Shown here piece by piece: positions 1-5,818 of a DNA stretch of 6,366 nt (positions within the stretch are counted from its first letter, which is position 1; each line of letters opens with the position of its first letter). A program made the translations under genes and the position numbers. The DNA is from Thermoplasmatota archaeon (GTDB taxonomy: Archaea; Thermoplasmatota; Thermoplasmata; Methanomassiliicoccales; Methanomassiliicoccaceae): contig JAKIXL010000087.1 in the NCBI GenBank assembly GCA_022709105.1, positions 1 to 6,366 on the forward strand. Reading direction: 5' to 3'. The notes under the pieces were generated by a model. That model was not told where the DNA came from. It did no database searches and was given only the letters and a program-made list of their open reading frames with translations.

Positions 1-978
1 CTAGAACGCCGCGACCCTCTTCACCGCGTCGTATATCCTGTTCGCGTTGAGATAATAATAATGCTCTCCCTGGGGGAGCGGCACCACGATGTCCGGGGCG
101 GTGACCCGCACCACCGGCGCCTCGAGGGAGAGAAGGGCCTCCTCGTTGATCCGGGCGATCAGCTCCGCCGCCACGCCGCAGGTCCTGGGGGCCTCTTGGA
201 CGATGACGCAGCGCCCGGTCCTGCGCACAGAGTTCACCACCGCGGCGCTGTCCATAGGCGAGAGCGTCCTCAGGTCGATCACCTCGCAGCTTATCCCCTC
301 TGAGCCGGCGGCCTCCGCCGCCTTCGCGATGAGCGGCATCATCGCGCCCCAGCCCACGACCGTCACGTCGCTGCCCGGCTGCACCGTTCTGGCGCGTCCC
401 AGGGGGATGGAGAACGAGGTGCCCTCAACCTCCTCCTTGAACAGCCGGTAGGAACGGGTGGGTTCGAGGAACACCACGGGGTCAGGGTCCCGCACCGCGG
501 AGATGAGCAATCCCTTGGCCTCTCTCGGGGAGGAAGGCACCACCACCTTCAGCCCTGGTATCTGAACGTACAGAGACTCGGTGCTCTCGGAGTGGTGCTC
601 CAAGGCCTTGACGCCGGCGCCGTACGGGGTCCGCATGACCATGGGCACGGTGAACCTTCCCCGGGAACGGTTCCGGAGCCTGGAAGCATGGGATATCATC
701 TGGTTGAGCGTGAGGTAGGAGAAACCCATGAACTGTATCTCCGCCACCGGCCTGAGGCCGTTGAGGGCCATCCCGATCGCCATGCCGGCGATGGCCGCCT
801 CAGCGAGCGGCGTATCGATGACCCTGTTCCCGCCGAAGCGGTCGAACAGTCCCTCGGTCACGCGGAACACCCCGCCGTCCTTCCCCACGTCCTCTCCCAG
901 CAACACGACCGATGGGTCCTCCTCCATCAGGTTTGCCAGGGCTGAGTTCAGGGCGGAGACCATGTTCATCTCGCTCAT
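1..978 (-). CDS. pdhB: 2-oxoacid (pyruvate-type) dehydrogenase E1 component, beta subunit
   Basis: E1 beta pairs with E1 alpha in the thiamine-diphosphate (ThDP) heterotetramer that decarboxylates a 2-oxoacid and passes the acyl group to lipoyl-E2 in the cytoplasm. The 325-residue length is typical of the family. Visible landmarks are LLGEDVG (26-32), the LAEAAIAGMAIGMA segment (58-71) with Glu60 at the position of the conserved ThDP-activating glutamate, RTPYGAG (116-122), HHSES (128-132), and a transketolase C-terminal domain with DVTVVGWG (204-211), VIDLRTLSPMD (233-243) and RVTAPDIVVPLP (291-302). The ATG overlaps the E1 alpha stop as ATGA, and GGTGAT lies 5 nt upstream (984-989), so translational coupling is likely. 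The stop is TAG at 1-3, exactly at the window edge, so readthrough cannot be judged. Family assignment is firm; the substrate (pyruvate, branched-chain oxoacid or acetoin) is not decided by the sequence. The symbol follows the pyruvate-type reading. Confidence 0.93.
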   Translation of the reverse strand: MSEMNMVSALNSALANLMEEDPSVVLLGEDVGKDGGVFRVTEGLFDRFGGNRVIDTPLAEAAIAGMAIGMALNGLRPVAEIQFMGFSYLTLNQMISHASRLRNRSRGRFTVPMVMRTPYGAGVKALEHHSESTESLYVQIPGLKVVVPSSPREAKGLLISAVRDPDPVVFLEPTRSYRLFKEEVEGTSFSIPLGRARTVQPGSDVTVVGWGAMMPLIAKAAEAAGSEGISCEVIDLRTLSPMDSAAVVNSVRRTGRCVIVQEAPRTCGVAAELIARINEEALLSLEAPVVRVTAPDIVVPLPQGEHYYYLNANRIYDAVKRVAAF

Positions 979-2063
979 CCCTTATCACCGTCCCTCAGCT
1001 CGGCACGCAGCCTGTCCATCTCCGTCTTCAGCTCCGAAGGCATCTCCGCGTAGGTGTATTGGAAAACGTCCTCCAGGGCCGGTGGCGGGAAGCCTTCCGC
1101 CTCTGCCACCGCCTTCTCCACGGCCTCTCTTGCATCGCTCCAAACCTGCTTCTCCCGGTCATCGTCCAGCGATCCGCGGGAGATCAGGTACGCCTTGAGC
1201 CGGGAGATGGGGTCCCGCAGCTCCCATCCCTTCGCTTCGCTCTCCAGGCGGTATTTCCTCGCGTCGTCCGAGGTGGTGTGGTTCCCCATCCGATAGGTGT
1301 ACGCCTCGATCAGCGTTGGGCCCTCGCCTCTCCTCGCGCGCTCCGCCGCCTCCTTGGTAGCGATATACATGGCCAACAGGTCGTTCCCATCCACCTGGAT
1401 GCCCTTGAGGCCATAGGCGCAGGCCTTCTGGGCGATCGTGGGCGCTGCGGTCTGCCTGCTCCTGGGAACGGAAATGGCCCATTGGTTGTTCTGGACCACG
1501 AACACATTGGGCGTGCGGAGAACGCCTGAAACGTTCATGGCCTCGTGGAAATCGCCCTCTGATGTCCCCCCGTCGCCGCAAAAGGCCAGGGTGACCCTGT
1601 TCTCCGAGCGCAGCGCCGAGGCGTAGGCGATGCCGACCGAGATGGGCATCTGGGACGCCACCGGTATCGAGGCCGGAGTGATGTTAAGCCCTGGCGGGTA
1701 GCGGCTACCCTCCTCGTTCCCCATCCAATATAGATAATAGTTCAGCAGAGGAAGGCCCTTCCACAGCAGTCCTGCCAGCTCACGGAACGCCCATACGAGC
1801 CAATCCCCTTCCTCCAGCGCCATCGCCGGGCCCATGGACGCCGCCTCCTGGCCGTGATTGGGCGGATACGCTCCCAGGCGGCCCTGCCGCTGGAGGATGA
1901 CCGCCTTCTCGTCCGCCGCTCTGGAGAGCACCATGGTGCGGTATGCTCTCTCCAGCACCGAATCGTCGAGCTTCGGCTCGAGGGCCTTCTCCACTACTTT
2001 CCCGTTCTGGTCGAGCACCTTCAGCATCCTTCCCCGGTGAGGGTCGTAGTCATCGGTCAGCAT
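975..2063 (-). CDS. pdhA: 2-oxoacid (pyruvate-type) dehydrogenase E1 component, alpha subunit
   Basis: This subunit carries the ThDP-binding half of E1. The protein has 362 residues, close to PdhA of Gram-positive bacteria. Its N-terminal extension with a KVLDQNGKVV stretch (15-24) and the QGRLGAYPPNHGQEA segment (60-74, conserved His70) also recall that group. The ThDP motif starts at GDG (163-165) and ends at NN (192-193). The loop YRMGNHTTSDD (257-267) matches the active-site 'phosphorylation loop' of E1 alpha proteins, with His262 at the catalytic histidine position. The ATG at 2063 is supported by AGGAGG (2071-2076) with a 7-nt spacer. The gene starts inside the end of lipA (14-nt overlap) and ends within the E1 beta start codon, so the three genes form one operon. 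Archaeal relatives in Thermoplasma prefer branched-chain 2-oxoacids, so substrate remains open. No defect is visible. Confidence 0.94.
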   Translation of the reverse strand: MLTDDYDPHRGRMLKVLDQNGKVVEKALEPKLDDSVLERAYRTMVLSRAADEKAVILQRQGRLGAYPPNHGQEAASMGPAMALEEGDWLVWAFRELAGLLWKGLPLLNYYLYWMGNEEGSRYPPGLNITPASIPVASQMPISVGIAYASALRSENRVTLAFCGDGGTSEGDFHEAMNVSGVLRTPNVFVVQNNQWAISVPRSRQTAAPTIAQKACAYGLKGIQVDGNDLLAMYIATKEAAERARRGEGPTLIEAYTYRMGNHTTSDDARKYRLESEAKGWELRDPISRLKAYLISRGSLDDDREKQVWSDAREAVEKAVAEAEGFPPPALEDVFQYTYAEMPSELKTEMDRLRAELRDGDKG

Positions 2064-2928
2064 GGTGGTTCCTCCTGCCCGATAATGCTTCCTTGGCCTT
2101 ATATGATGAACGGACCAGGGGCGCCGATGCCACGTGCTCGAACCCCAGGGACCTCGCGGCCTCCCCCAGCTCGGAGAAGACCTCGGGTCTGACGTACTCG
2201 GCCACCTGGAGGGTGCCGCCCCGGGGCCTCAGGTACTGCCCCATCGTTACCGCCCCCACCCCCGCGTCCCGGAGGTCCCGCAGGGTCATCAACACCTCTT
2301 CCGGGGTCTCCCCGACACCCAGCATCAGCGAGCTCTTTATCACCGCGCCGGGGGCCGCTCTCCTCAAGAACGACAGCGTTTCGAGCGAGGTGCGGTAGCT
2401 GCACCGGCGGTCCCTTATCCGCTGCAGCCGCTCCACCGTCTCTATGTTATGGCTCAGCACCTCAGGCCGGGCCTCGGCCACTACCCGGAGGTCCTTCTTC
2501 GATGACCGCATGTCCGGGACCAGCAGTTCGATGGTGGTTCCAGGGCTAAGGCGCCGGATGGCCTCCGTAACGTCTCGGAAATGCTGGGACCCTTGGTCCG
2601 GAAGATCGTCCCGGGTCACCGAGGTGACCACCGCATGGCTTAGGCCCAGTTCCCTGACCGCGGCCCCTATGCGCTCCGGCTCCAGGGGATCGACGTTCTC
2701 AGGGACGCCGTGTTCCACTGCGCAGAAGGAACAGGCCCTGGTGCATGTCCGGCCGAGGACCATGAACGTCAGATGGCCCCGTGACCAGCATTCAGAAATA
2801 TTGGGGCAGTGGGACGAATCGCAGACGGTATTTATGCCGCTCCTCGTCGCCAGGTCCCTCAACCTGGTAAAGCCGTCTCCCGTGGGAGCCCTGATCTTTA
2901 GCCACTCGGGCTTTCCTCCGACGACCAT
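2050..2928 (-). CDS. lipA: Lipoyl synthase (radical SAM)
   Basis: LipA inserts two sulfur atoms into protein-bound octanoyl groups to make the lipoyl cofactor, here presumably for the E2 partner of the downstream E1 genes. All family hallmarks are present in 292 residues. The auxiliary cluster is C36-x4-C41-x5-C47, the radical-SAM cluster is C62-x3-C66-x2-C69 (CTRACSFC), and the C-terminal RSSYKAKE (273-280) holds the conserved RSSY serine that ligates the auxiliary cluster. The N-terminal KPEWLK (6-11) is the usual family beginning, which fixes the start at or just before the ATG at 2928. No Shine-Dalgarno site precedes that ATG, so a leaderless mRNA is likely. The stop (TGA, 2050-2052) lies inside E1 alpha. 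No lipB, lplA or lipM gene is visible in this window, and how the octanoyl substrate is supplied is unknown. Confidence 0.96.
   Translation of the reverse strand: MVVGGKPEWLKIRAPTGDGFTRLRDLATRSGINTVCDSSHCPNISECWSRGHLTFMVLGRTCTRACSFCAVEHGVPENVDPLEPERIGAAVRELGLSHAVVTSVTRDDLPDQGSQHFRDVTEAIRRLSPGTTIELLVPDMRSSKKDLRVVAEARPEVLSHNIETVERLQRIRDRRCSYRTSLETLSFLRRAAPGAVIKSSLMLGVGETPEEVLMTLRDLRDAGVGAVTMGQYLRPRGGTLQVAEYVRPEVFSELGEAARSLGFEHVASAPLVRSSYKAKEALSGRRNHHADR
2071..2076 (-). promoter_or_regulatory. Shine-Dalgarno site of E1 alpha
   Basis: AGGAGG read on the minus strand lies 7 nt before the E1 alpha ATG and inside the last codons of no gene but just after the lipA stop-proximal overlap begins upstream of it in transcription order. 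It is the strongest ribosome-binding site in the operon. It explains how E1 alpha can be initiated although its start lies within the lipA reading frame. Confidence 0.7.
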
Positions 2929-2999
2929 ATGCTATCAATATTGCATTAGCGGAGTGAAAAAGGCAGCGGATGTCCTTGAGGCACCGGTCCCGTCATCCC

Positions 3000-3007
3000 T
3001 AAATAGT
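3000..3007 (+). promoter_or_regulatory. TATA-like box for the first DUF2769-type gene
   Basis: TAAATAGT sits in an otherwise GC-rich spacer. Its centre is about 26 nt before position 3030, which would start the mRNA close to the Shine-Dalgarno site of the gene that begins at 3038. The match to the archaeal consensus is moderate, and the very short leader is an uncertainty. Confidence 0.45.
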
Positions 3008-3027
3008 ACCGCCCTCGGATAATTCAC

Positions 3028-3034
3028 AGGTGAT
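3028..3034 (+). promoter_or_regulatory. Shine-Dalgarno site deciding a GTG start
   Basis: AGGTGAT is fully complementary to the usual archaeal 16S rRNA 3' end and lies 3 nt before GTG at 3038. It favours this GTG over the in-frame ATG at 3056. Confidence 0.7.
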
Positions 3035-3037
3035 CGA

Positions 3038-3340
3038 GTGGACGCCTACGAGAAGATGCAGAGCGATCTGGACTCCAAGACCGGAGCGGAGAGGGAGAAG
3101 GCGGTCAAGGATCTCAGCTCGGAGTGCATATGCCCGGACTGCCCGACATACAACAATTGTGCCGAGGCGGCGGGAGAGCTGTTGTACTGCTTCCTAGGGC
3201 GGAGCAAGGAATGCATCACCTCCGAGGACCTTGGGTGCTTCTGCCTGATGGACTGCCCGGTGGCCAACAGGGCAGGGCTTGGCCATCTCTACTACTGCAC
3301 CAAGGGCACTGAGTCGGAGGTCCGGAAGGGCGGACGGTAG
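3038..3340 (+). CDS. Small cysteine-rich DUF2769-type protein (copy 1)
   Basis: This is a 100-residue soluble protein with no signal peptide or membrane segment. It has ten cysteines: C30, C32, C35, C41, C51, C59, C67, C69, C73 and C87. The CxCxxCPTY box and the CF-x-GRS and YYCTKG motifs resemble the DUF2769 family, uncharacterised proteins I know from methanogens; this is from memory, not a search. The pattern reads as two units, each CxC-x(2,3)-CP followed after 14-16 residues by an aromatic-Cys-x2-Gly, which suggests two metal (Zn or Fe-S) sites. The second unit has an extra residue (C69-x3-C73) compared with copy 2. The first ~28 residues are charged and probably helical. The GTG start is supported by AGGTGAT. 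The stop is TAG, with a TGA only two codons later. The gene is divergent from lipA and followed by a paralogue. Function is unknown. Confidence 0.85.
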   Translation: MDAYEKMQSDLDSKTGAEREKAVKDLSSECICPDCPTYNNCAEAAGELLYCFLGRSKECITSEDLGCFCLMDCPVANRAGLGHLYYCTKGTESEVRKGGR

Positions 3341-3424
3341 CGCCCTTGAACGTGCTTGGACGGGCCTTCATAATAATCCCATCATGAGCGCGTTAGGCCG
3401 TGATCGATGCCGATGTCGCAATGA

Positions 3425-3432
3425 TTGATATC
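3425..3432 (+). promoter_or_regulatory. Possible TATA-like box for the second DUF2769-type gene
   Basis: TTGATATC is centred about 27 nt before the ATG at 3456, which would give a leaderless mRNA. This fits the lack of any Shine-Dalgarno site before that ATG. A second candidate, TTCATAATAATC at 3368-3379, would give a leader of roughly 55 nt. Either could be used, and cotranscription with copy 1 is also possible. Confidence 0.3.
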
Positions 3433-3455
3433 GTTGGCAAGCGTTCATATCGAAC

Positions 3456-3737
3456 ATGCCCAGCCTTGATGAGCTGAACCGGATGACCCCCGACAAGCGC
3501 AAGGCCGAGATAGCGGCCATGAGATCGAAGTGCCCCTGCCCGAAGTGCCCTACCTACACCGAGTGCGCCAAGGAGAGGGAGGAGAAGCTGTTCTGCTTCT
3601 ACGGCCGTTCCCCGGACTGCGTGACCAGGGAGCTGAAGTGCATATGCGGGAAGTGCCCGGTCCATTCCGAGCTTGGGTTCCGAGGGCATCACTACTGCAC
3701 CCGTGGAGGGGAGCGGACCTCTCCAAAGAGGTTCTGA
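3456..3737 (+). CDS. Small cysteine-rich DUF2769-type protein (copy 2)
   Basis: This 93-residue protein is paralogous to the gene 115 nt upstream. It has ten cysteines: C26, C28, C31, C37, C47, C55, C62, C64, C67 and C81. Shared landmarks are CxCxxCPTY (26-34), CFYGRS (47-52), CICGKCPV (62-69) and HHYCTRG (78-84). The two-unit layout is the same as in copy 1: third cysteine to aromatic-Cys spacing is 16 residues in unit 1 and 14 in unit 2 in both proteins. The N-terminal 25 residues are charged, and the C-terminus is basic (RTSPKRF). No membrane segment or export signal is present. The ATG lacks a Shine-Dalgarno site, unlike the GTG of copy 1, so the two may be started differently. Tandem duplication is clear from the sequence; a metal-binding or redox role is inference. 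Confidence 0.85.
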   Translation: MPSLDELNRMTPDKRKAEIAAMRSKCPCPKCPTYTECAKEREEKLFCFYGRSPDCVTRELKCICGKCPVHSELGFRGHHYCTRGGERTSPKRF

Positions 3738-3754
3738 TGCCGAGAGGGAAGAGG

Positions 3755-3773
3755 CCCGCGAGGCGGGAGTTTG
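3755..3773 (+). terminator. Possible terminator after the DUF2769-type pair
   Basis: CCCGC and GCGGG form a 5-bp stem with a GAG loop, followed by AGTTTG. A second perfect 6-bp hairpin (ACCTCT, loop CCAA, AGAGGT, 3717-3732) overlaps the last codons just upstream. The T-run is weak, so this may not be a genuine terminator. Confidence 0.25.
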
Positions 3774-3810
3774 TCCATCCAGTATGCTCAAGGACCATCC
3801 AGATGTTAGG

Positions 3811-3822
3811 AAATAATAAATA
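3811..3822 (+). promoter_or_regulatory. TATA box of the SRP RNA gene
   Basis: AAATAATAAATA is an AT block in GC-rich surroundings, 16-27 nt before the predicted 5' end of the SRP RNA near 3838. This is the spacing expected for an archaeal TATA box. It indicates that the RNA has its own promoter. Confidence 0.65.
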
Positions 3823-3837
3823 GGTCCATCATCTTAG

Positions 3838-4143
3838 GAGGATGGCTAGGCTCGACCGGGACGTTCGGCACGCCCTTTTACACCGCAGACGTCGACAGCG
3901 GGGGTGACAGCGGGGGACGCCGTAACCGGAAAGGCGCGGGCCCTGACAACAACAATGAGGCCCTGTCCTATGGGGTTGGAGGCGGCCGGGAGGTGCGATC
4001 GGAGGGTCGCATGCCCGGTCATAGTCATGGAGAACGGGTCAGGCCCTGACGGGAGCAGCCTTACCGTGGACTACTAACGCTCAAAGGGGAGCGGGGCTGA
4101 GAAGCTGGCAGGATCACTCGCGCCGATCCGAGCGGCTACCCTC
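3838..4143 (+). ncRNA. ffs: Archaeal signal recognition particle RNA (7S RNA)
   Basis: This RNA is the scaffold of the SRP, which brings ribosomes making membrane and exported proteins to the membrane; SRP54 and SRP19 bind it. The termini pair as helix 1: 3838-3847 and 3850-3854 pair with 4134-4143 and 4129-4133 (GCUCG with CGAGC, and a GAGGAUGGCU arm with one mismatch). The Alu domain contains the archaeal CGUAACCGGAAAGGCG segment (3921-3936). Helix 6 pairs 3993-4000 with 4005-4012 and is closed by GGAG (4001-4004), the loop SRP19 recognises. Helix 8 shows GGUCAGG (4037-4043), a CCC/GGG stem and AGCAGCC (4054-4060). Its apical loop is UGAC (4047-4050) instead of the common GGAA. The length of about 306 nt fits archaeal SRP RNAs. 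Ends are uncertain by several bases. The 3' end almost touches the stop of the convergent gene at 4149. Confidence 0.93.
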
Positions 4144-4148
4144 GTGGC

Positions 4149-5147
4149 CTAGCGCTTCTTTCCTCTAGCGGGCACCCTGCTCGGATCGCAACCGGTTATC
4201 TTATCGGATGCAAAGTCGAACACGACCACGCTATCCTTCCCCTCTCTGATGGTGAGGCGCCGGGTGCCGTCGACGCGGCCAACCACCGCCGCGGTGACCC
4301 CGACGGTGGCGAACAGCTGCTCGATCGCCAGTGAATGGCTGGGATCGCAGGTAAGGGCGAAGCCGCAGCCTTGATAGGCCTTTATCCACTGCGATAGATC
4401 GACGTTGTCCGGCCGAGGGATGGCCCCGATGTCCACGGTCCCGCCCTTTCCGCTGGTTTCCAGCAGCATGCCCAGGGTGCCGATGCTGCCAGGGTTGCTG
4501 ATGTCCTTTCCCGATCGGGCCAGGCGTCTCTTCCCGATCTCGTTCATTATGAGCATCTGCCTCCGGCAGGTAGCGGCGTCCTTCTTGGTCGTGGTATCCC
4601 AGGCGAACGGCAGGGAGCTGGGGAAAAAGCCGTCAAGGTCCATAGCGAAGACAATGTCGTCCCCCTCTTGAGCGGTGTGTGAGTAAATGACGTTGTCCTG
4701 CCGGGCGGTGCCGAGAACGGCGACGTCGATGGCGTTGTACTCGCAATCAGGATGGGTGTGTCCACCTACGATCGGGACCCCGAACTTCTCCACTGCCTCC
4801 TCGACCCCTCTCATCACCTGGGCGCATACCTTCTCGTCCTTCATGGAGATTATGTCGACCAGGGCCAGCGGGATCCCTCCCATGGCCGAGATATCGTTCA
4901 GGTTCACAAGCACGGCATAGTAGCCTGCATAGAACGGAGCTACCTTCATCAGGGACTCCATGATCCCGTCGGCTGCAAGCAGGAGGACATCATCATTGAA
5001 CTTGATGACCGCGGCATCTTCGCCATAGGCCGCCAGGACGTTATTGTTGGGGATGAGCGGAAAGAAGCTGATGACCTCGGAGATGGTCCTTTTCCGGGTA
5101 ACGCCCGGGTAGTTCCTTATGCCATCTGCCAGCGCTTGTAGGTCCAT
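4149..5147 (-). CDS. Methanogenesis marker protein 2 (AIR synthase/PurM-like fold)
   Basis: This 332-residue cytoplasmic protein is of the PurM/ThiL/HypE/SelD superfamily and best matches the methanogenesis marker 2 family, which is found in methanogens. Its exact reaction is not known to me; the fold suggests ATP-dependent chemistry. Superfamily landmarks are GEDAAVI (42-48), NLNDISAMGG (82-91), VGGHTHP (127-133) and the C-terminal-domain stretch ISNPGSIGTLGMLLE (216-230), followed by CDPSHS (267-272). The start is the ATG at 5147. It has no Shine-Dalgarno site, and a TATA-like box is centred about 26 nt upstream, so a leaderless mRNA is likely. The stop is TAG; reading through would add 24 codons before TAG TAG inside the antisense of the SRP RNA, which makes readthrough unlikely. 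It lies 51 nt downstream of the winged-helix gene on the same strand. ThiL, HypE and SelD were considered, but the overall sequence fits marker 2 better. Confidence 0.9.
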   Translation of the reverse strand: MDLQALADGIRNYPGVTRKRTISEVISFFPLIPNNNVLAAYGEDAAVIKFNDDVLLLAADGIMESLMKVAPFYAGYYAVLVNLNDISAMGGIPLALVDIISMKDEKVCAQVMRGVEEAVEKFGVPIVGGHTHPDCEYNAIDVAVLGTARQDNVIYSHTAQEGDDIVFAMDLDGFFPSSLPFAWDTTTKKDAATCRRQMLIMNEIGKRRLARSGKDISNPGSIGTLGMLLETSGKGGTVDIGAIPRPDNVDLSQWIKAYQGCGFALTCDPSHSLAIEQLFATVGVTAAVVGRVDGTRRLTIREGKDSVVVFDFASDKITGCDPSRVPARGKKR

Positions 5148-5167
5148 AGCCTTGCAATGGGCTGGTA

Positions 5168-5177
5168 GATTAAATAG
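5168..5177 (-). promoter_or_regulatory. TATA box of the methanogenesis marker 2 gene
   Basis: CTATTTAATC on the minus strand lies in the 51-nt gap after the winged-helix gene. Its centre is 25-26 nt from the ATG at 5147, the expected distance for a leaderless archaeal transcript. The gene can therefore be expressed separately from its upstream neighbour. Confidence 0.6.
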
Positions 5178-5198
5178 ATTATCGGGACCGCCAGGGTC

Positions 5199-5795
5199 TC
5201 ACGGCCCGGCCAGAGTGAGGTCCAGCTTGGTCTGTTTGGTATCCCTGATGAGGCTTGAGAACGAGAGGAGGTCAGAGAGCATCATGGAAAGGAGCTCCTC
5301 GAACCGCGGGACAAGCGAGGGGTCCTCGTGAAGATAAACCAAGTTTAAGTCGGCGACCTTGATGCCTGCTCGTTGAACGAACTTTCTGGCCTCCTGGCGC
5401 TCTTGGACCCCTACCTGTTTCGAGGAGGGCATGTCCCGCACCCCTGCCCTCCTCAGCTCCTCGAAGAACACCGGACGACGGAACAACCTGTTCAGACTGA
5501 AGAGGATCAGCAGATCGGCCTCCTGCCCGTTCTCCAGCTTTCGGCAGGATTCCCCAATCATCTCATAGACATCCTTGTCCCTGCCCTTGACCGGCACGTA
5601 TACCTTTGCCGGCGGGACCTCCTTCTCCTTAAGGTAATTGCAGTCGGTCAAGGCCCGAAGATAGCCGGTCAAGATAAGTCGGTGTATGTTTATATCGCGT
5701 TCCACAAGTTCTCGTGACAACGCGCTGATGGATTTTCCGTCGTTTTTTAAAATTTCGAAGATAATGTCCTTCAATGCCTTGTCTGGATTGAACAT
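5199..5795 (-). CDS. Putative winged helix-turn-helix DNA-binding protein, function unknown
   Basis: I do not recognise a named family for this 198-residue protein. Residues 4-69 look like a winged helix: a first helix (4-18), a helix-turn-helix at SISALSRELVERDINIHRLILTGYLRALTD split over 22-51, and a wing with KEKEVPPAKVYVPVK (57-71). A second, mostly helical part covers 72-145 and contains the basic-aromatic LNRLFRRPVFFEELRRAG (101-118). The C-terminus (160-198) is helical and amphipathic and might dimerise. I chose the ATG at 5795. The frame is open up to an ATG at 5861, but those 22 extra codons are AT-rich, overlap the TATA-like region and a palindrome, and have only a weak ribosome site. 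The palindrome at the presumed transcription start suggests autoregulation. Whether it controls the marker 2 gene or the region to its right is not shown. Confidence 0.72.
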   Translation of the reverse strand: MFNPDKALKDIIFEILKNDGKSISALSRELVERDINIHRLILTGYLRALTDCNYLKEKEVPPAKVYVPVKGRDKDVYEMIGESCRKLENGQEADLLILFSLNRLFRRPVFFEELRRAGVRDMPSSKQVGVQERQEARKFVQRAGIKVADLNLVYLHEDPSLVPRFEELLSMMLSDLLSFSSLIRDTKQTKLDLTLAGP

Positions 5796-5806
5796 TTGGT
5801 AACCAA
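5796..5806. promoter_or_regulatory. Palindromic operator-like site at the winged-helix gene start
   Basis: TTGGTAACCAA is a perfect palindrome around its central base and directly precedes the ATG at 5795. TGGTAAC recurs 12 nt further on (5809-5815), about one helical turn. Position at a leaderless transcription start fits a repressor operator, probably for the adjacent gene product. Confidence 0.45.
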
Positions 5807-5818
5807 TATGGTAACAAA

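Noticed and set aside
61..945. Long plus-strand open frames across the E1 beta gene
   Set aside because: They are shadows of a GC-rich coding strand: arginine-, proline- and histidine-rich translations without motifs, opposite clear E1 beta motifs.
3341..3455. Possible small RNA between the two DUF2769-type genes
   Set aside because: There are TATA-like sequences and a 14-codon ATG frame at 3384, but no convincing C/D or H/ACA boxes, no tRNA features and no strong hairpin.
3846..4028. 60-codon minus-strand open frame within 3846-4028
   Set aside because: It is antisense to the SRP RNA gene, and the GC-rich structured RNA explains the absence of stops. No ribosome site or family similarity.
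4149..5147. Marker 2 gene as ThiL, HypE, SelD or PurM
   Set aside because: It shares the superfamily motifs, but its length and overall sequence, including the ISNPGSIGTLGMLLE and CDPSHS segments, fit methanogenesis marker 2 better.
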